From Paraburkholderia fungorum (GTDB lineage: Bacteria; Pseudomonadota; Gammaproteobacteria; Burkholderiales; Burkholderiaceae): a stretch of DNA of 64,000 bases. The stretch is from contig NZ_FNKP01000001.1 in the NCBI RefSeq assembly GCF_900099835.1, forward strand, positions 1,302,001 through 1,366,000, written 5' to 3'. Made by a program: the position numbers and the translations under genes. The first letter of the stretch is position 1. Each line of letters starts with the position of its first letter. The notes under the pieces are model-generated. The model made no database searches. It worked only from the letters and a program-made list of their open reading frames with translations, and was not told the origin of the DNA. Shown piece by piece: positions 1 to 8,168 of the stretch.

Positions 1-25
1 AAAATTCCACTGGGAATCGCGCCGT

Positions 26-31
26 TATAAT
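26..31 (+). promoter_or_regulatory. -10 box of ubiC (TATAAT), leaderless start
   Basis: A perfect TATAAT lies at 26-31, only 8 bases before the ATG at 40. Transcription would start at about 38-40, leaving practically no 5' leader. No Shine-Dalgarno sequence precedes the ATG. The -35 would fall at about 3-8 and is poor (aattcc). Confidence 0.5.
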
Positions 32-39
32 CCGATACC

Positions 40-741
40 ATGTCTATCCGTTTCGATGCCGCCGACGCCCACTGGCGCGTTGCGCCCTTACCCGGCCTGA
101 GTGCCGCCCAGAAAGACTGGCTGACTCGCGGCGGCTCACTAACCGCGCATTTGCGTGCGTTAGGCCCGGTCGCCGTGCGTGTCACACGCGAATGTGTGGC
201 GCTCCCATGGGCCGACGAATGCGCCGCACTCGGCATTACGCCGCGCGCGCCTGTGTGGGTGCGCGAAGTGGTGTTGTCGGTCAATGGTGTGCCTTTCGTC
301 GCCGCTCATAGCGTGACGCCGCATGCGGCGAGCGTCGGCGTTTGGCAGGCTACGCGGCGCTTGCGCACGCGTCCGCTCGCCGAGCTTCTGTATAGCGACA
401 GCAGCGTCGCGCGTTCGGCTCTGGTGAGCCGCAAGGTAACTGCGCGGCATCCGTTATATCGGTTGGCTGCGTGTGAAATTGGCGACGTGTCGCCGCAGGT
501 GTTGCTTGCGCGCCGCTCGGTTTTCGAACGACACCGCGCACCGTTGATGGTGACCGAATGCATGTTGCCGGCGCTGTGGGCGCATCTGGCCGTGTCAAGT
601 GAACTGAGGAGCTCGCACGAAGGTGTTGCTTCACTGGCGCATGCCGCGCATCCACGCATGCGCGAACACGGTCGCTCGCTTGAGCACACGGCTTCGCGTG
701 CGCATTCCGCGCCGCGCAGTTCCGACGGGCGAGGCCGCTGA
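40..741 (+). CDS. ubiC: Chorismate lyase (chorismate--pyruvate lyase)
   Basis: Removes pyruvate from chorismate to give 4-hydroxybenzoate, the first committed step of ubiquinone synthesis in the cytosol. The family pattern is visible: WL..GGSLT near residues 27-34, W73-V-R75 in the strand [20 protein letters not shown] around 111-118, and VTECMLP with E173 near the end of the conserved core. R75 and E173 sit where the E. coli active-site Arg and Glu are expected. At 233 residues it is longer than the E. coli enzyme (about 165). The last 45-50 residues form a polar tail that looks poorly conserved. The stop overlaps the next ATG by one base (TGATG), so the glycosylase gene is probably translationally coupled. 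Confidence 0.88.
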   Translation: MSIRFDAADAHWRVAPLPGLSAAQKDWLTRGGSLTAHLRALGPVAVRVTRECVALPWADECAALGITPRAPVWVREVVLSVNGVPFVAAHSVTPHAASVGVWQATRRLRTRPLAELLYSDSSVARSALVSRKVTARHPLYRLAACEIGDVSPQVLLARRSVFERHRAPLMVTECMLPALWAHLAVSSELRSSHEGVASLAHAAHPRMREHGRSLEHTASRAHSAPRSSDGRGR

Positions 742-1217
742 TGTTGCGTGGCTTTCCTCCCGTCGTCGCCGCAGATACACATACGCTGATTCTAGGCAGC
801 TTCCCCGGTGAAGCTTCATTGGCGGCGACGCAGTACTACGCGCATCCGCGAAATCAGTTCTGGCGCCTGCTAGGAACAGTGCTGGGTGAAGCGCAACTCG
901 TCGAACTTGCCTACGAGGAGCGCTTGCGGCGCGTGCTGGCTCACGGCATCGGTGTATGGGACGTGCTTGCCGCGTGTGAGCGCGAAGGTAGCCTCGATGC
1001 CGCGATCCGCAACGCAAGTCCCAACGATTTCGCGTCGCTTCGCGCGCACGCGCCGAAGCTCACGAAGGTCTGCTTCAACGGCAAGACAGCGGGGCGCTTT
1101 GCGCCCGTGATCGGCGCGGCGGGTTACGACACGCTGGTGCTGCCTTCGTCGAGTCCGGCAAATGCGATGCTTTCGTTTGAGCAGAAGCTGGTGCTGTGGC
1201 GTGCCGTCGTCGAGTGA
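741..1217 (+). CDS. DNA-deoxyinosine (hypoxanthine) glycosylase, UDG superfamily
   Basis: A base-excision repair glycosylase of the uracil-DNA-glycosylase fold, the family-6 / DNA-deoxyinosine glycosylase type that removes hypoxanthine from DNA. Visible motifs are GSFPG (19-23), YYAHPRNQFW (32-41), GVWDVL (71-76), FNGKTA (112-117) and LPSSSPA (134-140), followed by NAMLSFEQKL. The length (158 residues) is normal for the family. It overlaps ubiC by one base. The last 20 or so codons resemble a decayed copy about 1.6 kb downstream, just before the spermidine-synthase-like gene. The family call rests on motifs; the exact substrate is inferred from the family. Confidence 0.85.
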   Translation: MLRGFPPVVAADTHTLILGSFPGEASLAATQYYAHPRNQFWRLLGTVLGEAQLVELAYEERLRRVLAHGIGVWDVLAACEREGSLDAAIRNASPNDFASLRAHAPKLTKVCFNGKTAGRFAPVIGAAGYDTLVLPSSSPANAMLSFEQKLVLWRAVVE

Positions 1218-1242
1218 CGGCGCGCTAATTCCGACCAGAAGT

Positions 1243-1280
1243 TGCGAGCGAAGAGGTCCAACGGTGGACCTCCTCTCGCA
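1243..1280. terminator. Hairpin between convergent glycosylase and lipoprotein genes
   Basis: An inner stem gaggtcca/tggacctc (1253-1260, 1265-1272) with loop acgg is extended by an outer stem tgcgag/ctcgca (1243-1248, 1275-1280) across a small internal loop. It lies between two converging genes and could serve both. No U-tract follows. Confidence 0.5.
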
Positions 1281-1317
1281 AGCCTGTACTCCAATCGAAG
1301 CCGCTATCCGGCGTGTA

Positions 1318-2388
1318 TCAGAACGTCAAAGCCGAGGAGATAGACTGCACCGCCGCCTTGTTCAGAAAGATATAAAAGTTCTGTGCCGTCGTGCTTCCGG
1401 CCGGGAAAAGGGAGAGGGTTGTACCGTCTTTCATCAGCGCACCCTCGAAGATCTCGCCGTTGTTTTGATACAGAACCCGGTACTCGGGTGTCGCAGTATT
1501 CATCAGCGTGTTGGCGACCCATGCGCGAATGCCGCCTGCGAGCGTGACGATCTGGCCGTCGCTCAGGTTATAGGTCTTGCCGTCGTTCGCGCTGGTAAAG
1601 GGGAAAAACGCCTCCAGTGTCGAGATCGTCGTGCTGCATGGCGTGATGTTGTTTCCCGTGGTGGCGGGCGCTACGCAATCGCCGACGAAAACAGTGTCGC
1701 CTACCACCTGCCGGGTCACCTTCATGTATGCCGCGCCCGCTTGCCATGTCGCCGATTTGTTGTACAGCGAAGAGCCATTGACCGTGTTCGTGATGAGGCC
1801 CAATGCGCTGTCGTCGAATAGCTCCGACGGCGAAGCCGAAATTGCGCCGGACAAAGGAACGTTGGTGTAGTTAGTGCCGAGTAACGTCATCGTGACGGTC
1901 TTGCCGTCGGTGGCGTAGTCGGTTTCCTGAACGTTGTCGCCCACATAACTCACCTGAACCTGAGCCGGAATGGCTTCAGTCACCACTGCCCCGTTCACCA
2001 GATAACGGTCAGGAGTCAGCGTTGGCACGGCAAATCCCGACGCCACCGTCGACATACCTGTCGTCAACATTTGTGGGCCGCTGGTCGCGGGGCTTTGCGG
2101 CAAACTCGAATCTTGCGTGAAGAGCGAACTGCTCGGACTCACCGTCAACGCACCCGTAGACGAACTTGAAATAAGCAGCGAGCCGCGCAGATAATGCGCG
2201 CCGCCATTGCTGGCCAGCGTGAAACTCTCGTAGTTCTGCTGGACTGCACTCAGGTTGGCCGGTGTCGTGGCCGCCGAACCGCTGCTACCGCCGCCACCGC
2301 ATGCGGTGAGTGAGAGTACTCCGATGAATGTCACGGCCAGAGCAACGTGCGTGGAAATTTCTTGCAATTTTATTTTCGGGGCTTTCAT
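1318..2388 (-). CDS. Hypothetical secreted lipoprotein
   Basis: Function unknown. Residues 1-30 form a lipoprotein signal: a basic start (MKAPKIKLQE), a hydrophobic stretch, and a lipobox LTAC with Cys30. A GGGGSSGS linker typical of surface or outer-membrane lipoproteins follows. The remaining 320 residues are rich in Ser, Thr, Ala and Val and look like beta-structure, with a single later Cys pair around CVAPATTGNNITPC. I recognise no domain. AGGAAAAC lies a few bases before the ATG. It stands alone on the minus strand between two plus-strand housekeeping genes, and its base composition is visibly less GC-rich than theirs. It appears to have been inserted between genes that were once adjacent (see the pseudogene at 2785-2879). 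Confidence 0.72.
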   Translation of the reverse strand: MKAPKIKLQEISTHVALAVTFIGVLSLTACGGGGSSGSAATTPANLSAVQQNYESFTLASNGGAHYLRGSLLISSSSTGALTVSPSSSLFTQDSSLPQSPATSGPQMLTTGMSTVASGFAVPTLTPDRYLVNGAVVTEAIPAQVQVSYVGDNVQETDYATDGKTVTMTLLGTNYTNVPLSGAISASPSELFDDSALGLITNTVNGSSLYNKSATWQAGAAYMKVTRQVVGDTVFVGDCVAPATTGNNITPCSTTISTLEAFFPFTSANDGKTYNLSDGQIVTLAGGIRAWVANTLMNTATPEYRVLYQNNGEIFEGALMKDGTTLSLFPAGSTTAQNFYIFLNKAAVQSISSALTF

Positions 2389-2784
2389 TTTGATTGTTTT
2401 CCTGATCGATGCCGTTTCTTGAGTCGGCTTTGCATGATGAATGCGGCGAGATAGCGTAATTTCGCGGCCATGCTACCCGAGCGCACAGCAGATTCGACAC
2501 AGCGATCGAATGAAGCCTGTTACGAGAAATTTCGAGATCTTTTGTCGGAAACCAGATGCCTCACTAAATCCTTTTAGCGCTCATGCATTTACAGCGAGTT
2601 GCCGTGTTTAACCGTATTTGCAGGCCGCGTCCCTGGCCGCTCGTCGGCGTGATGCCCGATGAATATCGCGTTGCATAAACGCTGCATGGACTTCGCTTGC
2701 GAAGATCATGCGTGGCGAATCGCTTCACAGTATCGTGCGTAAAAACGCACTCGCTTTGCGCTACGAGCGGAGCAAACGCGAAGC

Positions 2785-2879
2785 CTTCACCTCCACCTCA
2801 AAACCCAGCCCCGCCCCCGTCGAATGCTATGCTCTCGTTCGACCAAAAATTGCGTTTCCAACGCGACATCCTCACATGA
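2785..2879 (+). pseudogene. Decayed 3' end of a second deoxyinosine glycosylase
   Basis: In the frame ending with TGA at 2877-2879 the DNA encodes SNAMLSFDQKLRFQRDILT. This matches the C-terminus of the intact glycosylase at 741-1217 (ANAMLSFEQKLVLWRAVVE), and the similarity is visible codon by codon. Just upstream, in another frame, FTSTS (about 2786-2800) may correspond to LPSSS of the parent, implying a frameshift. I can find no trace of the N-terminal two thirds. The TGA overlaps the ATG at 2876 of the next gene in an ATGA junction, like the ubiC/glycosylase junction. Apart from this remnant, 2389-2784 holds only the upstream region of the lipoprotein gene. Confidence 0.7.
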
Positions 2880-3823
2880 CGAACTTGATCAAACGCGCTT
2901 CGGCCGAGGCGCGTGCCTTCCGTAGCCGCGACGCGGACAGCGTCGGCGGAAAACAGAAAACCGCTAAATCCGTGCAAAAGGCTGCGCAGAAACCGGCGCG
3001 CAACAGCAAACGCGCGTTGCACGACGACGATCTGCAAGACGCGCCGCAAATCGAAACGCCGCGCAAGCCGCGTTTTGCGCCGGTGACATTCTCGGAAGAA
3101 GGCGGCGTGCGTTTCCTGCATTTCGGCACGGAATGGGTACAAGGGGCGATGCGTTTGCGCAAGCCCGATCACATCGAACTCGAATACGCGCAGCAGATGA
3201 TGGCCTGGCTGCTGTTCATCGAAACGCCGAAGCGCATCGTCCAGCTCGGTCTGGGTGCGGCGGCGCTGACCAAGTTCGCGTACCGTTTCCTGCCGGATGC
3301 GAAGGTCGAGGCGGTCGAAGTGAACCCGGCCGTGGTGATCGCTGCTCACGCGATGTTCGGCCTGCCGCAGGACGACGCCCGTCTGACCGTGCACGAAATC
3401 GATGCATGGGACTTCGTCAACGACCGCGCGAATCACGGCACGATCGGCGCGTTGCAGATCGACGTCTATGACGCGACCGCGCGCGGCCCGGTGCTCGACA
3501 GCGTCGGCTTCTACCGCGCGGTGCGCGCATGTCTGACCGATGCGGGCGTGGTGACGGTGAATCTGTTCGGCGATCACCCGAGCTTCGTGCGCAACATGAA
3601 GCGTCTGAACGAAGCGTTCGACGGCCGCGTGGTCGCGCTGCCGGAAGTGCACGACGGCAACCGCATCGCGATTGCGTTCTCGGGACCGGCGCTCGACGTG
3701 CCGTTCAGCGCCCTGCAAACGCGCGCGAAGCTGATCGAAGCGGAACTCGGCCTGCCGGCGCGCAAGTGGATCAAGGGTCTGCAGGAATCGACGGGGCAGA
3801 ACGGCGAGTCGTTCTCCGTCTGA
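2876..3823 (+). CDS. Spermidine-synthase-like methyltransferase-fold protein
   Basis: A 315-residue protein related to polyamine aminopropyltransferases. Residues 1-65 are a basic, Ala/Lys-rich, probably disordered extension. The Rossmann core follows: IVQLGLGAAALTKF (121-134) as nucleotide loop, VEAVEVNPAVV (144-154) with an acidic residue for the ribose, and LQIDVYDA (193-200). True spermidine synthases carry GGG(D/E)G in the first loop and a D(S/T)xD acceptor motif. Here the loop is LGLGAA and the second motif DVYDA, so polyamine synthesis is doubtful. I place the start at 2876, which overlaps the TGA of the glycosylase remnant. A longer reading frame from 2708 runs through the remnant and is not a believable N-terminus. 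Confidence 0.75.
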   Translation: MTNLIKRASAEARAFRSRDADSVGGKQKTAKSVQKAAQKPARNSKRALHDDDLQDAPQIETPRKPRFAPVTFSEEGGVRFLHFGTEWVQGAMRLRKPDHIELEYAQQMMAWLLFIETPKRIVQLGLGAAALTKFAYRFLPDAKVEAVEVNPAVVIAAHAMFGLPQDDARLTVHEIDAWDFVNDRANHGTIGALQIDVYDATARGPVLDSVGFYRAVRACLTDAGVVTVNLFGDHPSFVRNMKRLNEAFDGRVVALPEVHDGNRIAIAFSGPALDVPFSALQTRAKLIEAELGLPARKWIKGLQESTGQNGESFSV

Positions 3824-3856
3824 ATGTCTGAGCGTCTGATTCCATGATCTCCGGCA

Positions 3857-3889
3857 CTGCCGGGCAGCCTGCAACGGGCTGTCCGGCAG
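3857..3889 (+). terminator. Terminator-like hairpin after the spermidine-synthase-like gene
   Basis: ctgccgg and ccggcag (3857-3863, 3883-3889) plus cagcc/ggctg and a G-U pair form a 13-bp stem with a 7-base loop. It lies 34 bases after the stop. No run of T follows, so termination is inferred from position and stability. Confidence 0.45.
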
Positions 3890-4026
3890 GCACCTCGCCG
3901 CTTTGCACCACCCTCCGCCGTATCCGCGCGACGCCTTCCAGGCGAGCTTCCCGCGCATCGAATTCCCCGCCTTCAATCGTCAACGAGCCTTGTCAAAAGC
4001 ACGGTTTCGCCAAGGGTCGTCCCTGC

Positions 4027-4054
4027 TTGACCGCGCATTTGCGACTCCTATACT
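4027..4054 (+). promoter_or_regulatory. Sigma-70 promoter of the DUF3311-symporter operon
   Basis: TTGACC (4027-4032), a 16-base spacer and TATACT (4049-4054) each match consensus at 5 of 6 positions. The predicted start near 4061 gives a leader of about 100 bases. With the hairpin at 3857-3889 this accounts for the 340-base gap before the operon. Confidence 0.6.
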
Positions 4055-4163
4055 CTTTCGAAGCTTTCGGGGCGCCCGTGGCACCCGCGGGGCGGCCCTC
4101 AGTGTGGGATCCACCTCCCGTCGAACACGGGCCGACATTTCAATAATACGAAGAGGAGACGTC

Positions 4164-4409
4164 ATGGCTCACGACGCCGACGCCAACAAGGCCAGCAAGC
4201 ACTGGCTGTGGCTGCTGCTGTTGCCCTGGATTGCGATGATCTGGGTGCCGTCGTACAACAGGATCGAACCGCAACTGTTCGACTTCCCGTTCTTCTACTG
4301 GTACCAGCTTCTGTGGGTGCTGATCAGCGCCGTGATCACGGCGCTCGTGTACTTCAAGACCAAGACGCGTTCCCGTACCGACGGCCGCACGCAGGGAGGC
4401 GCACGATAA
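4164..4409 (+). CDS. DUF3311 small membrane protein
   Basis: An 81-residue protein with two membrane segments (about residues 14-32 and 44-64) and a charged C-terminal tail. The pattern LWLLLLPWIAMIWVPSYNR is that of DUF3311 proteins, which are usually encoded directly before a sodium:solute symporter and are thought to be small accessory subunits. The ATG at 4164 has a strong ribosome site, AAGAGGAGA, at 4151-4159. The TAA shares a base with the ATG of the symporter gene (TAATG), so the two are co-translated. A longer reading frame starting near 3903 has no ribosome site and would overlap the promoter. Confidence 0.82.
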   Translation: MAHDADANKASKHWLWLLLLPWIAMIWVPSYNRIEPQLFDFPFFYWYQLLWVLISAVITALVYFKTKTRSRTDGRTQGGAR

Positions 4410-5959
4410 TGAACGCCACCGCAACCTTTGTCTTCGTCCTCTTTTTTATCGGCGTCACGATTCTCGGTTTCGTCGCGGCCCACTGGCGGCGCGGCGACCT
4501 CGCGCATCTGGAAGAGTGGGGTCTGGGCGGCCGCCGCTTCGGCACGATCGTCACCTGGTTCCTGCTGGGCGGCGACCTGTACACGGCGTATACGTTTATT
4601 GCCGTGCCGGCGCTGGTGTTCGGCGCGGGCGCCACGGGTTTCTTCGCGCTGCCGTACACGATCCTGATCTATCCGTTCGCGTTCGTCGTGTTCCCGAAAC
4701 TGTGGAGTATTGCGAAACGTCACGGCTACGTGACATCGGCGGACTTCGTGTCGGCACGCTATGGCAGCCGGATGCTCGCTCTGGCGATCGCGCTGACCGG
4801 CATCGTCGCGACCATGCCGTATATCGCGTTGCAACTGGTCGGGATCGAAGTGGTGATCGGCGCGCTGGGTTTCGACACCACGGGCTTTGTCGGCGATCTG
4901 CCGCTGATCATCGCGTTCGCGATTCTCGCGGCGTACACGTACACATCGGGCCTGCGCGCACCGGCGATGATCGCGGTGGTCAAGGACATCCTGATCTACG
5001 TGACGATCTTCGCGGCGATCATCGTGATTCCGCCGCAGCTGGGCGGCTTCGGTCACATTTTCGGCGTCGTGCCGCCGGCCAAACTGCTGCTGAAGTCGCC
5101 GGATGTGTCCAGCCTGAACGGCTATAGCGCGTACGCGACGCTGGCGGTCGGCTCGGCGCTCGCGCTGTTCCTGTATCCGCATTCGATCACGGCGGTGCTG
5201 TCGTCGAAATCGGGTAACACGATCCGCCGCAATATGGCGATGCTGCCGGCGTACTCGCTGGTGCTTGGCCTGCTCGCGCTGCTCGGCTTCATGGCGCTCG
5301 CGTCGGGCGTGAAGGACATGCCGGAATTCGCGCCGTACTTCAAGGCGTTCGGCCCGAACTTCGCGGTGCCCGCGCTGTTCCTGCACTTCTTCCCGTCGTG
5401 GTTCGTCGGCGTCGCGTTCGCAGCAATCGGGATCGGCGCGCTGGTGCCGGCGGCGATCATGTCGATTGCGGCCGCGAACCTGTATACGCGCAACGTGCAC
5501 AAGGAGTTCATCAACCGCAACATGACGCACGAGCAGGAGACCAATGTCGCGAAGCTGGTGTCGCTGATCGTCAAGGTCGGCGCGGTCGCGTTCATTCTCG
5601 GTCTGCCGCTGACGTACGCGATCCAGTTGCAACTGCTCGGCGGCATCTGGATCATCCAGACGTTGCCGGCCATCGTGCTCGGTCTGTTCACGCGCGTGCT
5701 CGACTATCGCGGCCTGCTGATCGGCTGGGCGGTCGGCATTGCCACCGGCACGTGGATGGCGATTTCGCTGAAGCTGGCCAGCTCGATCTTCACGATTCAC
5801 CTGTTCGGCATGGCGATTCCGGGCTATGCGGCGGTGTGGTCGCTGATCGTGAACCTGGTGGTGTCGGTCGTGGTGAGCCTGCTAGTGCGCGCGTTCGGCA
5901 TGAAGCGCGCCGAAGACCGCACGCGTCCGGAGGATTATCTGGACGTGGTCGAGGGCTGA
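4409..5959 (+). CDS. Sodium:solute symporter, monocarboxylate-uptake type
   Basis: A 516-residue inner-membrane transporter of the SSS family with about 13 hydrophobic segments. The typical opening WGLGGRRFGTIVTWFLLGGDLYTAYTF is present, as are YVTSADFVSARYGSR and FFPSWFVGVAFAAIGIGALVPAAIMSIAAAN, the last being a hallmark of the fold's TM8. Pairing with a DUF3311 protein is characteristic of MctP-like carriers for lactate, pyruvate, propionate or alanine. The substrate here is inferred from that context only. A GGAGG at 4395-4399 precedes the ATG, and a strong terminator follows at 6047. Confidence 0.83.
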   Translation: MNATATFVFVLFFIGVTILGFVAAHWRRGDLAHLEEWGLGGRRFGTIVTWFLLGGDLYTAYTFIAVPALVFGAGATGFFALPYTILIYPFAFVVFPKLWSIAKRHGYVTSADFVSARYGSRMLALAIALTGIVATMPYIALQLVGIEVVIGALGFDTTGFVGDLPLIIAFAILAAYTYTSGLRAPAMIAVVKDILIYVTIFAAIIVIPPQLGGFGHIFGVVPPAKLLLKSPDVSSLNGYSAYATLAVGSALALFLYPHSITAVLSSKSGNTIRRNMAMLPAYSLVLGLLALLGFMALASGVKDMPEFAPYFKAFGPNFAVPALFLHFFPSWFVGVAFAAIGIGALVPAAIMSIAAANLYTRNVHKEFINRNMTHEQETNVAKLVSLIVKVGAVAFILGLPLTYAIQLQLLGGIWIIQTLPAIVLGLFTRVLDYRGLLIGWAVGIATGTWMAISLKLASSIFTIHLFGMAIPGYAAVWSLIVNLVVSVVVSLLVRAFGMKRAEDRTRPEDYLDVVEG

Positions 5960-6046
5960 TCTTTATCGTCTGAGCCGATTCTGTTTGGCCAGCTGTTTGC
6001 ATTGCCCTGTTTGATCATGGCGCGCTGACGATACAACGCGACACAA

Positions 6047-6080
6047 CGCCCGCACGCGAAAGCGTGCGGGCGTTTGTTTT
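6047..6080 (+). terminator. Intrinsic terminator of the symporter operon
   Basis: A perfect 11-bp stem, cgcccgcacgc/gcgtgcgggcg (6047-6057, 6062-6072), with a GAAA loop is followed by TTTGTTTTTG. This is a textbook rho-independent terminator. Confidence 0.9.
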
Positions 6081-6227
6081 TGTCGATACGGAAGTCCGCG
6101 CGCGGATTGCTTTACGTGTTGATCGCAACTGTCTATCCGGACGGCTCGGGCGTCGCAGCGTTTGTCTTTACCTCGCACTCCAGGGCACGATAGCGAAACC
6201 GTCCCTCACCGCGTCCGACGCGCCGCC

Positions 6228-7352
6228 ATGGCCTCTGCCGATTCCCGCACCGTGATTCCACGCCGTTCGGCGCTCAGCCGGGCGGTCCGCGCGGTCACCT
6301 CGCCGTATTACCGCTATCGGCACGCGAAGGTGCTGCACAGTCTGCGCGTCGGTCTCGCCATGCTGTTTTCGATCCTGGCGACGACCGGCATCGATATTCC
6401 GCACGGCATCTGGTCGTCGGTGACGCTGCTGGTGGTGATCGGCGGCTTGCAGCATCACGGCAATATCCGCAAGAAAGCGGCCGAGCGCGCGGCCGGGACG
6501 CTGCTCGGCGCGACCATCGGGCTGGTGCTGATCGTGCAGCAGAATCTGATCGGCTCGCTGCCGCTCACTTATGTGCTGATGTCGATCGTCGCCGCGATCT
6601 GCGCGTGGTTCGCGATCGGGTCATCGGGCTATATCGGGCTGCTGACGGCCATCACGATGTGTATCGTCGCGGGGCACGGCGACAATCTGATCGACGTCGG
6701 CCTGTGGCGCACGCTGAACGTGCTGATCGGCATCGTGATCGCGCTGGCGTTTTCGTTCGCGCTGCCGCTGCACGCGACCTATTCCTGGCGCTACGGGCTC
6801 GCGGCGAATCTGCGCGAATGCGCGTCGGTCTACGCGCGGCTGATCGACGGCGGCACGATCAGCGAGGAAGAGCAGGTCAAACGCTTTCTGCTGATCAACA
6901 AGCGGCTGGTGCAATTGCGCTCGCTGATGCCGTCGGTGGCGAAGGAAATCGACGTACCGCAGTCGAAACTGGAGGAAATTCAGCGGCTGCATCGCTCGGT
7001 GTTGAGCGCGCTGGAATTGCTCGCGACCGGTCCGCTGATGCACGCCGACGCCGCCGCGCGCGCCGCGTATTCAGCGCAATGCGGCGTCGAAGTTCGTGCG
7101 GTGCGTGGCATTCTGCTGGCAATGGCGCGCGCACTGCGCTTCGGCCGCGTCACGCATTACAGCATTCCGGCTGCGTCGCCGCTCGCGCAGCATCACGCGG
7201 ATCTCGCGTTGACGCTGCCGCCCGATCTGCAGGGGCCGTACTGGCTTGGGCAGCGGCTCGCGGAGCAGGTGGACCGGCTGCGCGCGCTGTTGCTGGAAAC
7301 CGAGCCGAACTGGAACATCGAGCGGCATTCGCGGACTTTGCTTAAGGTTTAG
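6228..7352 (+). CDS. FUSC-family inner-membrane protein
   Basis: A 374-residue protein of the fusaric-acid-resistance/YccS-like family. Residues 25-180 hold about six hydrophobic segments, starting with HSLRVGLAMLFSILATTGIDIPHGIWSSVTLLVVIGGLQ. A cytosolic helical domain with EEEQVKRFLLINKRLVQLR fills the rest. Family members are linked to efflux of aromatic acids, but only one half-size copy is present and no HlyD or outer-membrane partner lies nearby, so the substrate is unknown. I chose the ATG at 6228 (MASADSRT); an in-frame ATG at 6162 would add 22 unlikely residues. The stop overlaps the convergent VOC gene by four bases. Confidence 0.75.
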   Translation: MASADSRTVIPRRSALSRAVRAVTSPYYRYRHAKVLHSLRVGLAMLFSILATTGIDIPHGIWSSVTLLVVIGGLQHHGNIRKKAAERAAGTLLGATIGLVLIVQQNLIGSLPLTYVLMSIVAAICAWFAIGSSGYIGLLTAITMCIVAGHGDNLIDVGLWRTLNVLIGIVIALAFSFALPLHATYSWRYGLAANLRECASVYARLIDGGTISEEEQVKRFLLINKRLVQLRSLMPSVAKEIDVPQSKLEEIQRLHRSVLSALELLATGPLMHADAAARAAYSAQCGVEVRAVRGILLAMARALRFGRVTHYSIPAASPLAQHHADLALTLPPDLQGPYWLGQRLAEQVDRLRALLLETEPNWNIERHSRTLLKV

Positions 7353-7777
7353 GCGGGCGCGGAGTCGGGGCGGTCGGGTTCCGACACCATCCACATCAGC
7401 CCGAAGCGGTCGACCAGCATGCCGAAGCCGGTGCTCCAGAAGGTCGGCTGAAGCGGCATGACGACCTGGCCGCCGTCGGCGAGCGCATCGAAATATTTTT
7501 TCGCGGAGGCCGCGTCGTCGGCGGTGAGCGCCAGGCTGAAGCCGCTCATCCTGTCGTTCGGATCGCAATTGCCGTCGGACGCCATCCAGTTGGTCGAGCC
7601 CACCTGCACGCTCGCGTGCATGATTTTTTCTTCGAGACCGGGGCGCTGGTTCTGCGCGTCGGGCGGCGCGTCCTTGTAGCGCATCTTGAAGGTCACTTCG
7701 GCACCGAGCTTTGCGCTGTAATACTCGAGCGCCTCTTCACAACGGCCGTTGAAAAACACGTAAGGCTGAACGTACAT
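7349..7777 (-). CDS. VOC-superfamily protein, PhnB-like
   Basis: A 142-residue protein of the vicinal-oxygen-chelate fold, PhnB/3-demethylubiquinone-methyltransferase-like group. It opens with VQPYVFFNGRCEEALEYYSAKLGAEV, typical of the family, and ends FGMLVDRFGLMWMVS, the conserved last strand. Many relatives are structural homologues without proven enzyme activity, and nothing nearby suggests a substrate. A second protein of the same group lies at the far end of the window (63543-64000), but the two are only distant paralogues. Its stop overlaps the FUSC stop by four bases. Confidence 0.75.
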   Translation of the reverse strand: MYVQPYVFFNGRCEEALEYYSAKLGAEVTFKMRYKDAPPDAQNQRPGLEEKIMHASVQVGSTNWMASDGNCDPNDRMSGFSLALTADDAASAKKYFDALADGGQVVMPLQPTFWSTGFGMLVDRFGLMWMVSEPDRPDSAPA

Positions 7778-8042
7778 GATCGTCTCCCGTTATTGGGTCA
7801 GCAGCGCCGGGCTCCTCGCCTGATGGCAGCGGGGAAGGGCGTGCAGACGATTGTAGTCGTCCGTTGTCGTGGGGATTGTGACGTTATTGCGTAGGGTGGC
7901 GGGGGCAGAGGCTGGCGTCCACCGACTGTGCGGCAGAGGCAACTAACGGCTTTGGCGCAAGCGTCTGCGAACGGCGAGCGGGTTGGCGCAGACTTAGATA
8001 GTTCTTGCTCCGCCGTGCAGCGTCCGAGCGCTGCCTGAAACG

Positions 8043-8080
8043 ACAAGCGGCCCGGAACCATACAGTTCCGGGCCGCTTGT
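8043..8080 (-). terminator. Terminator downstream of tal
   Basis: A perfect 16-bp stem, acaagcggcccggaac/gttccgggccgcttgt (8043-8058, 8065-8080), with a 6-base loop lies 89 bases beyond the tal stop. Read on the minus strand, the stem ends in TTGT and continues CGTTTC. The rest of 7778-8168 shows nothing convincing. Confidence 0.7.
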
Positions 8081-8168
8081 TTCGATCTTCGCCAGCACAA
8101 AGCGCTATCGAAATCTGGGTGCTTACACCAGCCGCGAAGTCCGAATGACCGGCGTACGGCGCTAGCGC

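Noticed and set aside
2708..2875. N-terminal extension of the spermidine-synthase-like protein
   Set aside because: This part overlaps the glycosylase remnant in another frame. The ATG at 2876 keeps the ATGA junction.
7349..7777. Possible recent duplication with the VOC gene at 63543
   Set aside because: The proteins share only the family pattern. There is no DNA-level similarity suggesting a recent event.
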